DNA from: Leishmania donovani
Lineage: Eukaryota > Euglenozoa > Kinetoplastea > Trypanosomatida > Trypanosomatidae
Reading direction: 5' to 3'
DNA: 64,000 nucleotides
Assembly: GCF_000227135.1 (NCBI RefSeq)
Contig: NC_018241.1
Coordinates: 299,635-363,634, forward strand
Of this stretch, positions 21,401-31,160 are shown piece by piece; position 1 is the stretch's first letter, and every line of letters begins with the position of its first letter. A program made the position numbers and the translations under genes. The notes beneath the pieces are model-generated. The model saw only the letters and a program-made list of their open reading frames with translations, was not told the DNA's origin and made no database searches.

Positions 21401-24400
21401 CCACAGTCGCTGCATGCCGGGCGGCACCCAGCGCTGCCTCGGTAGCTGCGAGCTGCTCCGTGAGACATGACATGGCTTTTGCCTTCTCGTGCAGCTCCTG
21501 CTCCACCTGCTGCAGCTGCTGACGCAGCTCAACCACGGCGCTGTTCGAGCCGGAGAGGCGTTGCTGCAAATCTGCCAATGCTGTTACGGCGGCCTCGCTG
21601 TTCCGCACCGGTGCCCGCTCCCGCCACGGCGATGACGACGCCGTGACTGCGGTCCGTACATGCAGGGCTGCCTGCTCCCTTTCAATCGATGACGCCGACG
21701 CAGGGCTGCTACCGTTGGCGTCCTCACGCGTCGGCAAGGAAGGCCGACGCGTTGGCAGTACCGCCGCTTTAATCGAGATCGGCTCCTGCCCTGCCGCATC
21801 ACCCGCTTCGTCAGCATTGCTGGCAATGGCACGCTGGACAGGCAAGACGCTGTCGCAACAGCTTGCACCGTCACTCTCGTGGCTCACGTGCTCTGTTTCG
21901 TCATCGCTGGCGGTGACGTGCCGCTCACCGTGCGTGGCCACGTCAGAGTTGGTGCGTTGCACCGTCGGCGGAGGAGAGGAAGAGGAGGAGATGGACGACG
22001 ACGGAGTCCCGACAGACATGCGACGAGTGACAGAGCTTGTGGAAAGGGTGCCCTCAGGAGATCGGCGAAATGCTAGCGATGCCGGCGGTCGCCGGCACGA
22101 CGGCTGCGGGAGTGGGGCAGCCGGCAGCATTCGGGGGAGCGGCAAGGAGATGCCGCAAAGGGATGGCTGCAAGTCCGGCGCCTTACCCGTCTGCTGCAGC
22201 ACGGCCGGCTGCTCCGACAGGTTGTCTTCATGATCAGCATGCGACGCGTCCTCCGCGACTTCAACGTGCTTCCCTGTGAGTTTCGCACCACCCGCCGCCA
22301 TAGCAACGGACCCAGCCACGTCATCTTCCTCATCTTTGGGTGCTTCGAAGCCGCTATTGCTCCCCGCCACCTCTGCATCTGCCGCTGCCGCCGTCGTCGC
22401 CGCCGCGTCGGCGATGGCACTGTCTTGCATGTCAGAGTCGTCCTCGCGGATGAGAACGGCATGTGGAGTGCCGCTGTGCACGATGGCCGCTGTGACCGCC
22501 GACCCATTCTCGTAGAACCGACTGCGTACCTCGAAGGACGGCTCGGAGGACGCCCCAGAGAACATCTTCGACGATGATGGCGATGGCGACGACAGCGGTG
22601 GCGGCATCGAGGAGGACAACGCTGCGGATCCTCGTGACTCCGCAATGGAGGACGTTTGCCGCGCCAAGTGTGGCGAGCGCACTGATGGTGAGGAAAGCGT
22701 CGAAGGCGGCGCTTGGCGGTCGTCGCCGTTGCCGTCGCCGTTTTCGCTGTGTCTGCCGTGGTGTTGGCGGCGATCGTGGTAGGGCGTCACCACTTGCGTG
22801 CCGTGCAAGCCCGAGTCCGCGCTGGGCGCCGCAAAACCGCTCGCCCTGCTGTGCTGCTGTTCATCCGACGTGTGTGCGTCTGTCTCCACGCCATCGGCTG
22901 AACCACTGTGCTGCTGCAGCGGCGCGTGTCGCACCTGTGTCAACCACACCATGGGCGTGGTAGAACACGGAGACGACGCTACTACCGCTTCCAGTTCCAA
23001 TTGCGGTGCCACTGGCGTCGCCTGATTCCACAGAGGAGCTCTCCGAGGGAGCGGTGATGTGTCCTTTGGGGTGAGCGGCACGGATGAAGCATGCGACGGC
23101 GCCGCTGCTGGATAGGCTGACAGTATAGTCCTTTGCACATCCACGTCTGCGCTGCTGAAGACCGCGTCGGCGACATGCTGCGACGCTACCGACGGTGGTG
23201 ATGATCGCACAGAGGAGGACGACGGCCGAAGCGGAGGCACGTGCTGCTGCTGCTGCAAGGAGCTCTGCCGAGAGAGCCGCGCCGGCGAGCTTCCAGTGCT
23301 GGGGTCACTCGAGGCCCCAAGAATCAGCACGGCAATCGGCGTCGGCGTCGAGCAAGGTGTCTCAGCGGCGATCGTGTTGCTCATGGCCAGCGCCCCAGCA
23401 GGCGCAAGGGACATGAGGGTGAGGGCGGTGCTGGTGCGGCGGAAGGACTGCGGCTCCAACGGCGAGAACAGCTGCGACGGCCCGTGGCTGACGACGGAGT
23501 GCCGGCGCCGTACGCTGCAGTCACTGCACAACACGGCAGTGGCAGCCAGCTCCACCGACGTCGTCTCCGGTGGCGACAAGCATTGTGAGCCCTGCATGCC
23601 TTGGCTGAGAGAGTGCAACAGGAAAGAGCGCGACGTAGCCAGCGCAGACGTGGACGACGGGAGTCGGGAAGGCAGGTCACTGTCATGTGCGATTGCCGAG
23701 GGCGGCAGACTCTTTGCGTTGTCTTTGCTGTCTTCTACGGTAGCAGCGCCACTGAGCAGCACAATGATGCGCTGGCACAGCTCCGCGACTCGCTCGCGGC
23801 CCTCCTCGGTTTGTGCAAAGTACAGGAGCTGCGGCGAAATACTATCAGCAAGCGGCAAGGTGACCGAGAAGCTCTCGAGCGGGAAGGCCGCAGAGTCGGT
23901 CGCCATCATCTTCTCCGGTGCTGCGTCGCCGTGTGGGCTCCCCACGCCCACGTCACCCTTTCCAGGTACGACCTGCGGCGTCGAGGAAAGCGGCGATGGG
24001 GAGATTAAGTCCAGCTGCTGCGGTGAGGCCAAGGTGTCAGCACCACCCGCAAGGAACAAGCTACTATCCGGCGCAGCTGTCGTGGGTTCCGCCGCCGTCG
24101 GTGCTCGCTCCTCCTCCTGAAGTGCTATGGCCTGCTCATACTGTCGAGCAGCCATGCGCAGTACACTGCATGTTTGATGAATGTCTCCAAGCAAGCGCTG
24201 CGTGCTGCGAAGGCGACCGTGCAGCTCTGCGTTTTCGCGTTGCAGTTCTGCCATCTGCTTCGTCAACTGAGACGTCGCCGCCGATGGCACCGCCCTGGCT
24301 GACCAGTCTCGGCGCTCGCGGCTGGCAGCGGGAGCTGTGGAGACGGTCGATCTGGTTGTGGGCGGACTGACGCTGCAGCCTCTCTGGACGAGAGGCTGGG

Positions 24401-27400
24401 CGGGCCCGTTCGGCGCAGCTTCACAGTCTGTGGCTGTTGCGTCGCCTGCACGTGCGTCATCACGTCCCTTCCCTCTCTTCTTCGCCACCTTCTGCTCCAT
24501 GTCGAGTGTGCGCTGAGCCCACCACGGCAGCACCCAGCGCAGCAGCAGCGCCTCCACCATCATGTGCTTCGCCTCGGTGACAAAAGGGCTCAGCAGCGGA
24601 CTCTCAACGGCAACGCCGCGGCCCACATGCACCACAAGACGCTTCACCGATGTCCCTGACGCCATCGCGGCGACTTCGGCGCCCCCCTTGGGTGAAAGCG
24701 GCGACTCTCCGGCTGTCCGCGCGGTCGATCCCGTCACCGCATCGCCGCTTTCGCGGGCCCCCACCAGGGAAGTGTGCCTTTGGTGGGCCATCCGCTGAGG
24801 CTGCTGCTGCGTCGGCCGTGGAGACTGTCGTGGCTGCCTCTCCTCACCCTCCTCCGCGTCCTCCCCATCCCTTGCACTCTTGTTCGACACCGCCGTTTGC
24901 AGGCGGCGCAGGAGGGGGACGGCGAAGATGGGCGTGAGAAAGCTCGACCCGTGCGATGAAATCTGCGCTTGCTGCACTCGCCGCTTAGACGCGTCGCTCC
25001 CGGACGAGATGACACACAGTGGCGACCCTTCGTAGTCAGCGGCGGCGCTTTCGGCGGCGGTGGCGACACAAAGCGGGGTTGCCACAGCGATGAAGTCGAA
25101 GATTCCTGACGGCGACCGCCCCAGGTGTCTACTCTCGGCTGTGTCCGACGCGGCGAACGCAGGGACATCCATCGCCCTTGGTGGCGAGTGGAGCAGGCGC
25201 ACTGGTAATGCTGCGTCGACGTCACATGACGCGTCGCTGGCACAGTCGTGATGAAGCTCCAGCGCGGCTTCAAAGCCTTGCTTGGAGGCCAGCTGGCAGC
25301 CGCGACTGTTGGAGGCAACCGCGCTGGTGGCGTTGCCGCTGCTTCTGTTTCCACTGAAGCAGTTGCCCAGCACTGGCGCGGTCGTGGCCATGTCGGTCCC
25401 TGTGCCTGCAGCCAGCGGCACACACGCCTGTGAGCCGAGCATGGTGCCGTCGGTGCACAGACTCGCGAATAATGGTGGCGACCGCTGCAGCCCCAAGGCT
25501 GAGGTGGCTGCTTTGACGAAGTCGTTTGTGGCACCGTCCAATGCGCTGCGGCGGCGGCAGCCGGCGCCGTGGGCGGCATCACCTGTCAGACGCATCGCTC
25601 GCCCGTCGAAGGCAAAACTTTGCAAGTCGTACGAGTCGGCCGGGTCGACGGAGTCGGCGCTCCAGCCGCCGAGGGCGCGGGCCACAGACCACCGCGCGGG
25701 CGTGGGCTGGAGGACGGCGCGCTGCGCGGGCAAGAGGGAGGATGAGTGGGCCGGATCGAAGCTCGCGTTAACGAAGGACAAGGGCACAAAGCCGACACCG
25801 CCCCGCCGCGCGCTGCGGACGACAGGCTGCTGCTGCTGCTGCTGGTCTTGCTGCTCTCGTGGCAGCCGGAGCTTCGGAATAGCCGCACCTATTCTCGTCG
25901 TCAGAGGCACCGCTGCAGTGAAGGACAGAGGTGGCGCGCTCTCTTGGTATGGCGTGAGCGGTGAGATGACATCCCCCTCTTCTGACGACACACCAGACGA
26001 CTCCTCATCGTGCGCGCGCGCGTCTGCCTTGCTACCGCCTTCGTGTCTGTTCACTGCTGCTTCCGACGCCACCACTCTATCTTCCGTAGAGGCTGCCGGC
26101 ACCGTCGCCAACAGCGGTGCGGCGGCGTCAAGCAGATGGGGCAGCATGAGGCACTCCCCGTACATGTCAAGCACCTCGCGTACAAGCTGCCAAAACTGAT
26201 GCTCTGTGTGCACTCCCTGCGCACTGCCATCGGCGTCGCGCAGGAGCGCCGTGGCGCTGCCACGACGCAGAAAATCATCAAGAGGCCGGCAGAGAGCATG
26301 CAGGTGGAGTCTTGCCAGCGCCCATGTCAAGCGACGCATCACTACATCCAACGGCCGCGTGATGCTCTCGAGCACTTCCTGCCGTATATGCAACAAGCAC
26401 ACCACAGACAGCGTCTGCAGGCGATTCAGAACATCGGCGGGAAGGCTAGGGGAGAGGAGGGAGATGGCGGACGGCGCGGAAGTGCGTCTGTGATGAGGTG
26501 TCGCGCCATCTTTGCTAACGTCGCGTCGCCCTCGGTGGCCGTCTACGTGGGACGTGGCACTTGCACTGCTCTGGTCGCTGTCGGGGTCGTCGCGCCGCTC
26601 GCACTTGCACTCGTCCTCGTCACATGCATCGCTGAAGCCCACACCACTCTCCACCTCCGCGATAATGCCGGCCAGATGCGCAGGGGCGCCGTCGTCGTAG
26701 CACAGCATTGGGGCAAGGGCTGCTCGTACAAACGCCAGTGCAGCGCCGTTGGCCAAGGGTAGAAGGTCGTCGCACCGCAGCGCGCCCCACCGCGCCGCTT
26801 CGGCGTTCACCTCCGCTGGGGTGCCGCTTGAGTTGTGCTTCTTCTCACTGCCTGCCGCACCGCAATGGATGCTGCTGTGATCGCGCTCCGTGACGGCTGA
26901 GCTGCCATCTCGGTGCGTCTGATTATCATGGCCTCGCAGCTGTCGGTAGCAGGCGTACTGCTCCGCCAGCAGACCGGCAAGCAGTACCGCTGTCGCCACG
27001 TCCGAGGCGACGCGCACGGCCAGCGCTTGCGTGTAGCGTAGGTAGGCCACCGAGGTGGTGCACAGAGTGGCGGACACAGCGCTAATATTACCAAGACCTT
27101 GCTGCTGCTGCTCCTGCTTCGAAGCGTCGTGGGCCCGACCGCCACTGCCCAGCACCTCGGCCGCCAGCAAGCGCCACAGGAAGAGACTTCGAAAAGGCAC
27201 GACGGACGCGGCAGGCGCGCTGCTGCGGATGAGCTTCTCCCGCTTGTACCGCCTCCCTGACTTGAGGATGCTGCGTGGTGATCCGGCGATAGAGGAGGAC
27301 CGCTCGGGCGAGGTGGCGCTCGGAAAGTTGGGCGACTGCCGCAGCAGCGGCGATCCAACCCCACTCTCCGCGACGGGGAGTCTGGCGTCCAGCCGCAGCG

Positions 27401-30400
27401 GTGTAGAAATCGAGGCATCCTCCAGAAAACTAACACGACGACCGTGTGCATTCGGCGAGTGCGCTGACGCCGCTGCTGTCGCTGACCCCGGCAAAGAGTG
27501 TATCGGGCGCAGTCCGTGTGATTGGATAGTTGCCTGCTGCGACGGCTGCTGCCCCGCCGCTGCTGAGCGCGGGTGCTCGGGTGTCTGCTCAGGCACCGGG
27601 GCTGAACGAGCCCGCGGGGGTGGCGAGCTGAACGTGTCGTGCGCCGCATTCACCGGAGAGCCATCGGCTGCAAAGAAGAGCTGGTTCAGTAGCAAGTAGG
27701 GGAGAAGATCAGCGTCAAACATGCTGTCCCGCACCACGGCCTCCATGGCTGCATCCGTGCCACATGCCAGCGCCACCGTGGCGCTGCTTGCGGTTGTGGT
27801 GAAGCTTCCGTACACCATAGACGGCGTCACCGCCTGCACACGACCGAGCAAGACGCGCTGGCTGCGCAAGTGGTAGGGCGCTCGTCGACGTCCCGCCGTG
27901 GCGGCAACAGCGGACTCATCGTCATGGCTGTCGTCACGCTCTTTGCCTTCCGACGGTTTGGCGGGCGCCGCTGAGCCTTGGTGAGGCGCAACGCTGCCGG
28001 ATACGGTCGTCTCGAAAAACAGAGGGATCAGCGCGTCGTGCATCCAGTCCATGATGAGCTCCTCTGTCGACTCGTCCTGCACTGCCGGGGGAGGCGGCTC
28101 TGTGGGCGGTGCACGGCACGGGGGCCCTCCCTCCTCACGCCGCGGCCGTGCCCGGATACTGCTATCAGTGTTGCGGTCTTGTAGGCTGCAGCTTGGCGAG
28201 ACGGGCTGATCCGGCGGCGCTGTGGCAGCACCTTTGCCCCAGCCCAGCAGGGCTCGCAGTCCAAGCCCAGAGCTTCCGAAGAAATGTGATCGCCCAGCGG
28301 CAGCGGCAATCGACGAAGCGCTGCCTGCTTTCGTGAGAACACCTTGCGCAGCATCGAAAGGCACTGCGTCATGATCGTCGCTGTCGTCATGGTCGTTGCA
28401 GAAGAGTGTCTGACGGACCTCGGCGGCCGTAGCGGCGGCGGACCGCAGCGCTGAGGTCTCTGTCAGCGTAAAGAAGAAGGCCGGTACGGAAGGCAAGGCG
28501 GCGCTCTCGGCAATCGACACTGGTGTCGCACTGGCACTGGACGTCTGCCGTGGGTCGCGTTGTGGCTGCTGGCGTGCTCCGCGCCGGCGCCGAATGACCA
28601 GCGTGACGTACCGAGCCGTCGTCTCCACCTCTGCAGGTGTGCCGGAGACGTGCACGAAGTGCGCAAGTGCCAGCAGCTTCTCCCACAACGCGCACTCACG
28701 ACGTGAGAGACAGCGGTCGCGAATCGACAGCGCTGTCGCGCCTTCGAGGCCGCTCGTTGCCGACGCCGAAGCGCCAGCATCGCCGTTAACGTTGCTTCTA
28801 CCGCTTCGTACCGCACTTCCTCCGTGCGTGGCGCCGCTGCTGTAGTGGACGCCGCGGCGATTCTGGGCCTCCATGCGACGGCGATGACGATCACGGTACA
28901 CTTCCGGCACATCGGCCTCGTACCGCACCTTGGAAGTGGACTCTTCCTCCAGCGTCACTGCATCCTCGTCGTTGGCCGTCGAGTGGAGGACGTCCTCCCC
29001 GGTCACCTCGAGAAAAACAGCGGTGTAGAAGACAGGCGTGCGGAGAGGGTCGTGCGGGGCGTCTTGATGGTTGCGCAGGCCGTCGTCGGACGCAGGCGCG
29101 GCCGCGGCGGTCGTTGTGACCCCCGCGGGACTGATAAGATCCGCCGCTGGAAGGAAGCGAACACGAAGACCGTCGCCGTCACCATTGCTTCTGCTGCTGC
29201 TTCTGCTGTCGAGTCGGCAAGAGGTGTAGCGGCGGACAAGTCCCACGACGAGAGGCGTCGTACACATCGTGGGGTTATGCGAGGACGAAGGGGGGAAGTT
29301 GAGCAGAGAGCGCAGCGCACGCCATAGAGCGCCTCTTGCCGTCAAGAGGGGTGTTGTGGCGTTGATGTCGGCAATGCCGAGCGCCGGCGTACGTGCAGGC
29401 AACTCGGAAGGGTGCCTTGGTGCCGTGATGAGGGGCGTGTGCTTCAGGAGCATTCCAATGTCGGTGGCGATGTCCCCTGATAACGCAAGCCCCTCTATCG
29501 AGTCCGCTTCGTCTTGCCAAGCGAAACCACTTGCACTTGCACCGCCCGGGGTGACGGTGGGGAGGAGCACTTGGGCAAGCTGCGTGAGGTACAGATGAAC
29601 GTCCCCACCTTTTCCGAAGCGCTGACTCGGCGCGTGCTCATCGGTATCACTGTCGCTGGCGATGTTGCCTGCATCGCCGCCTGCGAGATAGAAGCGTGCA
29701 AACGACGGGAAGTCTATGGAGGGCGGCTGTCCAGCACCAGCATCGCCGATGTCCGCAGCCAGACGGGTGTGTTGCAACATATCGCACAGACGCCGTAAAA
29801 GGACGTCGATGACGACGCCCGCCTCATCCTCGTCCTCGTCTTCCTCGGCGCCGTCGCCAACTCGGGAAGACGCAGTGGCAGAAGCACTACCCTCTTCTTG
29901 TGCATGGCTCGCCGGCGCATCGCTTCTAGCGGCTCCATGCGCTGCAGGCGCATCGTCGTTGGCCCCACCACCTGCGTTTGCCGCGGCGCTCCGCAGTTCT
30001 TGCTCGGCGAAAGTCGTCGCGAGGACGTACTGCGCGATGCGAGACGGCCACGAACGCAGAGCAGCGCGTATCTCGGTTGGGTGCAGCGGGCGGACGGCGC
30101 CGCCACGGGAACACGGAAAGGCGGAGCACCCTCTGGTGTGCGCAGGAGGATCGCCTTCTGAATTATCCGCTGGAGGCGGCAACGTGACAGTTCCATCCTT
30201 CATGGTATCTCTCGCCGCAGCGCTGTTGCTGCGGCTTGGCAAGCGCGTTGGTGACGTTGATATGACAGCGGCACGGTTGCCGCCGCGCGGGCGCGGTTGG
30301 GATGGGGGTATGCCCTGGCTGGTGTACGTGTAGTACAGTTCCTTTGCCTTGGTGCCGCCGCTGGACGCACGAACACGCGGAGACGAGGAGGCCTCTGCGG

Positions 30401-31160
30401 CGGCGGCGATAGAACTCCTCTGGCTGCGACTACGGGCCTCGGTGTTCCCCCTGCAGCTGTTTTTGTCACCCACTGTCGACGCGGCAGGGTGTCGGGGCGG
30501 CGGAGACTGTTCGCCTTCCGCGCTGGCGGCTTGGTTCGTCGTCGTTACCACACGCCGCGCTGCTCTATGTACTTGCGGACTCGCCTCCATCGTTCCTGCT
30601 GCTGTGGTGGTGCTGGGGGTACCGAGGGCCTCGCCAATGACCTCAGGCTGATTGGGCAACCGACCTGGCGTGAGCTCGACGTGTAGGAGGCAGCGCAGCA
30701 GATGGGCCTCCACCTGCTGCGTGCAGGCGACAAGGTGAACCGCGTTCACGTCGCCATCACTGTCGCCGACTCGCTGCAGTGCCGCGCTGCAAGCCGCCCC
30801 GCTGACTGAAGGGGATGAGCGCTTCCTTCTAGCGCCACCCTTCTTGATCGAGTGCAACTCGTCGGCACCTGCGTCGTCGATGGCAGAGGGCACTGTGAGA
30901 CGATGTTGCACATACCGTGCTATCGCTGTCACCAGCATTGCTGACGCGTCAGCTGACGACACACGCGGCGACGCTGCAGCGCCGAGGGTGCTCGGTGCAC
31001 TGCTTGCGCATTCTTTCTTGTGGTCAGCGGAGCTACTGGTACCCACGGCAACGCCAGGTGACGGACACGACGAAACAGCAGATTGGACCCCGCTTGTCTT
31101 CGTCCTCGCCACGAAGGGAGTAGCGTTGGCGATGATGTTGTCCCCACGCTTCTGCATCAT
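18471..31160 (-). CDS. Giant coiled-coil protein, 4229 aa, function unknown
   Basis: One uninterrupted 12.7-kb frame from ATG 31160. The first 3100 residues are Ser/Ala/Pro-rich low-complexity sequence that surrounds short islands of well-ordered, hydrophobic helical sequence, for example near 860-900, 1050-1080, 1330-1400 and about 2190-2230 (KHMMVEALLLRWVLPWWAQ). These islands look like one interrupted helical fold. From about 3190 coiled coil begins, with the main rod at roughly 3480-4110 rich in E/Q/R/A heptads; an RS-rich patch sits near 3410. The tail (last about 80 residues) is proline-rich and ends TPNEYRQRYTSL. Proteins of this size and design in trypanosomatids are often cytoskeletal, basal-body or flagellum-attachment components, but nothing specific identifies this one. 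The lack of any stop over 4229 codons makes the gene itself certain. Confidence 0.85.
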   Translation of the reverse strand: MMQKRGDNIIANATPFVARTKTSGVQSAVSSCPSPGVAVGTSSSADHKKECASSAPSTLGAAASPRVSSADASAMLVTAIARYVQHRLTVPSAIDDAGADELHSIKKGGARRKRSSPSVSGAACSAALQRVGDSDGDVNAVHLVACTQQVEAHLLRCLLHVELTPGRLPNQPEVIGEALGTPSTTTAAGTMEASPQVHRAARRVVTTTNQAASAEGEQSPPPRHPAASTVGDKNSCRGNTEARSRSQRSSIAAAAEASSSPRVRASSGGTKAKELYYTYTSQGIPPSQPRPRGGNRAAVISTSPTRLPSRSNSAAARDTMKDGTVTLPPPADNSEGDPPAHTRGCSAFPCSRGGAVRPLHPTEIRAALRSWPSRIAQYVLATTFAEQELRSAAANAGGGANDDAPAAHGAARSDAPASHAQEEGSASATASSRVGDGAEEDEDEDEAGVVIDVLLRRLCDMLQHTRLAADIGDAGAGQPPSIDFPSFARFYLAGGDAGNIASDSDTDEHAPSQRFGKGGDVHLYLTQLAQVLLPTVTPGGASASGFAWQDEADSIEGLALSGDIATDIGMLLKHTPLITAPRHPSELPARTPALGIADINATTPLLTARGALWRALRSLLNFPPSSSHNPTMCTTPLVVGLVRRYTSCRLDSRSSSRSNGDGDGLRVRFLPAADLISPAGVTTTAAAAPASDDGLRNHQDAPHDPLRTPVFYTAVFLEVTGEDVLHSTANDEDAVTLEEESTSKVRYEADVPEVYRDRHRRRMEAQNRRGVHYSSGATHGGSAVRSGRSNVNGDAGASASATSGLEGATALSIRDRCLSRRECALWEKLLALAHFVHVSGTPAEVETTARYVTLVIRRRRGARQQPQRDPRQTSSASATPVSIAESAALPSVPAFFFTLTETSALRSAAATAAEVRQTLFCNDHDDSDDHDAVPFDAAQGVLTKAGSASSIAAAAGRSHFFGSSGLGLRALLGWGKGAATAPPDQPVSPSCSLQDRNTDSSIRARPRREEGGPPCRAPPTEPPPPAVQDESTEELIMDWMHDALIPLFFETTVSGSVAPHQGSAAPAKPSEGKERDDSHDDESAVAATAGRRRAPYHLRSQRVLLGRVQAVTPSMVYGSFTTTASSATVALACGTDAAMEAVVRDSMFDADLLPYLLLNQLFFAADGSPVNAAHDTFSSPPPRARSAPVPEQTPEHPRSAAAGQQPSQQATIQSHGLRPIHSLPGSATAAASAHSPNAHGRRVSFLEDASISTPLRLDARLPVAESGVGSPLLRQSPNFPSATSPERSSSIAGSPRSILKSGRRYKREKLIRSSAPAASVVPFRSLFLWRLLAAEVLGSGGRAHDASKQEQQQQGLGNISAVSATLCTTSVAYLRYTQALAVRVASDVATAVLLAGLLAEQYACYRQLRGHDNQTHRDGSSAVTERDHSSIHCGAAGSEKKHNSSGTPAEVNAEAARWGALRCDDLLPLANGAALAFVRAALAPMLCYDDGAPAHLAGIIAEVESGVGFSDACDEDECKCERRDDPDSDQSSASATSHVDGHRGRRDVSKDGATPHHRRTSAPSAISLLSPSLPADVLNRLQTLSVVCLLHIRQEVLESITRPLDVVMRRLTWALARLHLHALCRPLDDFLRRGSATALLRDADGSAQGVHTEHQFWQLVREVLDMYGECLMLPHLLDAAAPLLATVPAASTEDRVVASEAAVNRHEGGSKADARAHDEESSGVSSEEGDVISPLTPYQESAPPLSFTAAVPLTTRIGAAIPKLRLPREQQDQQQQQQPVVRSARRGGVGFVPLSFVNASFDPAHSSSLLPAQRAVLQPTPARWSVARALGGWSADSVDPADSYDLQSFAFDGRAMRLTGDAAHGAGCRRRSALDGATNDFVKAATSALGLQRSPPLFASLCTDGTMLGSQACVPLAAGTGTDMATTAPVLGNCFSGNRSSGNATSAVASNSRGCQLASKQGFEAALELHHDCASDASCDVDAALPVRLLHSPPRAMDVPAFAASDTAESRHLGRSPSGIFDFIAVATPLCVATAAESAAADYEGSPLCVISSGSDASKRRVQQAQISSHGSSFLTPIFAVPLLRRLQTAVSNKSARDGEDAEEGEERQPRQSPRPTQQQPQRMAHQRHTSLVGARESGDAVTGSTARTAGESPLSPKGGAEVAAMASGTSVKRLVVHVGRGVAVESPLLSPFVTEAKHMMVEALLLRWVLPWWAQRTLDMEQKVAKKRGKGRDDARAGDATATDCEAAPNGPAQPLVQRGCSVSPPTTRSTVSTAPAASRERRDWSARAVPSAATSQLTKQMAELQRENAELHGRLRSTQRLLGDIHQTCSVLRMAARQYEQAIALQEEERAPTAAEPTTAAPDSSLFLAGGADTLASPQQLDLISPSPLSSTPQVVPGKGDVGVGSPHGDAAPEKMMATDSAAFPLESFSVTLPLADSISPQLLYFAQTEEGRERVAELCQRIIVLLSGAATVEDSKDNAKSLPPSAIAHDSDLPSRLPSSTSALATSRSFLLHSLSQGMQGSQCLSPPETTSVELAATAVLCSDCSVRRRHSVVSHGPSQLFSPLEPQSFRRTSTALTLMSLAPAGALAMSNTIAAETPCSTPTPIAVLILGASSDPSTGSSPARLSRQSSLQQQQHVPPLRPSSSSVRSSPPSVASQHVADAVFSSADVDVQRTILSAYPAAAPSHASSVPLTPKDTSPLPRRAPLWNQATPVAPQLELEAVVASSPCSTTPMVWLTQVRHAPLQQHSGSADGVETDAHTSDEQQHSRASGFAAPSADSGLHGTQVVTPYHDRRQHHGRHSENGDGNGDDRQAPPSTLSSPSVRSPHLARQTSSIAESRGSAALSSSMPPPLSSPSPSSSKMFSGASSEPSFEVRSRFYENGSAVTAAIVHSGTPHAVLIREDDSDMQDSAIADAAATTAAAADAEVAGSNSGFEAPKDEEDDVAGSVAMAAGGAKLTGKHVEVAEDASHADHEDNLSEQPAVLQQTGKAPDLQPSLCGISLPLPRMLPAAPLPQPSCRRPPASLAFRRSPEGTLSTSSVTRRMSVGTPSSSISSSSSPPPTVQRTNSDVATHGERHVTASDDETEHVSHESDGASCCDSVLPVQRAIASNADEAGDAAGQEPISIKAAVLPTRRPSLPTREDANGSSPASASSIEREQAALHVRTAVTASSSPWRERAPVRNSEAAVTALADLQQRLSGSNSAVVELRQQLQQVEQELHEKAKAMSCLTEQLAATEAALGAARHAATVAEEKAQQQQQRLSTPSPPPPPRATVATSTEKLLLSPSAFSTLSGKERAKEVDSRSLTSTPAAALVETVVGESKAAAAPVASVPAATPPPSSADSSPSSLRTQPLRRVHELEDELRNANFRMGQWRALLDAERHAHVVQVDQLTQRLESEQRRSARASRSRSRSLSPLSSGTGPLPCVERSARDEARAAPPPAPPPSLESFPPPAAEVPRLNLTTGDGELPPASPREQQRINTLMEQLHVVEAHAAEEHAQRVAAEDGIRVLERERRVLREQLEALENERAIAQVQQRQKEHDSDQREEALRRELESHMQTLTAMHAAQAASEELQRHLKGELDAERRARAAAAADSAAAYMATQDRLMRDGEEAQQQLRCERDRALQREKEALAHAAAEAQAAQLQIAALRQRIESTTDQLRTAEADSREHRHRCIIAETQAAARESAQKALTDRVLVLEEELSSARAAHKQWQQDADERERALRREYEEAAADAGAAMEAQRRASSERLQRSEDELHAMQRAQAVRDEGHRTALEEVTRKLADAEQAAHLALDDLRRERETHERTTAALQEAQSEKEELHRRFEAVLERLHLAELGADEHSRQRDRIETLKVELEAARAQQQEAVEKAEDALRREAETHMRTIATLQEGRSAHDELRRRLEEELQSEKLARAADTAAHKAALVSAQGQVSRAEQRAQDIADALRREEQAHARTLAAMQAAEEANRQLLRARAAQEAHAQQRARSWLSARETCLLKWMEAKTQLMVGACSIIGAVRQPQQTPSRVSPSPTAAGTPTVGSERKNERRSRGREKRHGQPPAPDAVAHVQAASAGPRAQPEMVVVSVDDPLGLRYELQSKARHIASLEERVHQLEEVHAADQQVVSTLQKLVAQEEMRNGNGIAAAARLPQPPPPLPMATASWSSRSPLRTPSRAWPARDPTLLEGYRSPIALLWDPHPGSHSSAASPPGTTERKRLTPNEYRQRYTSL

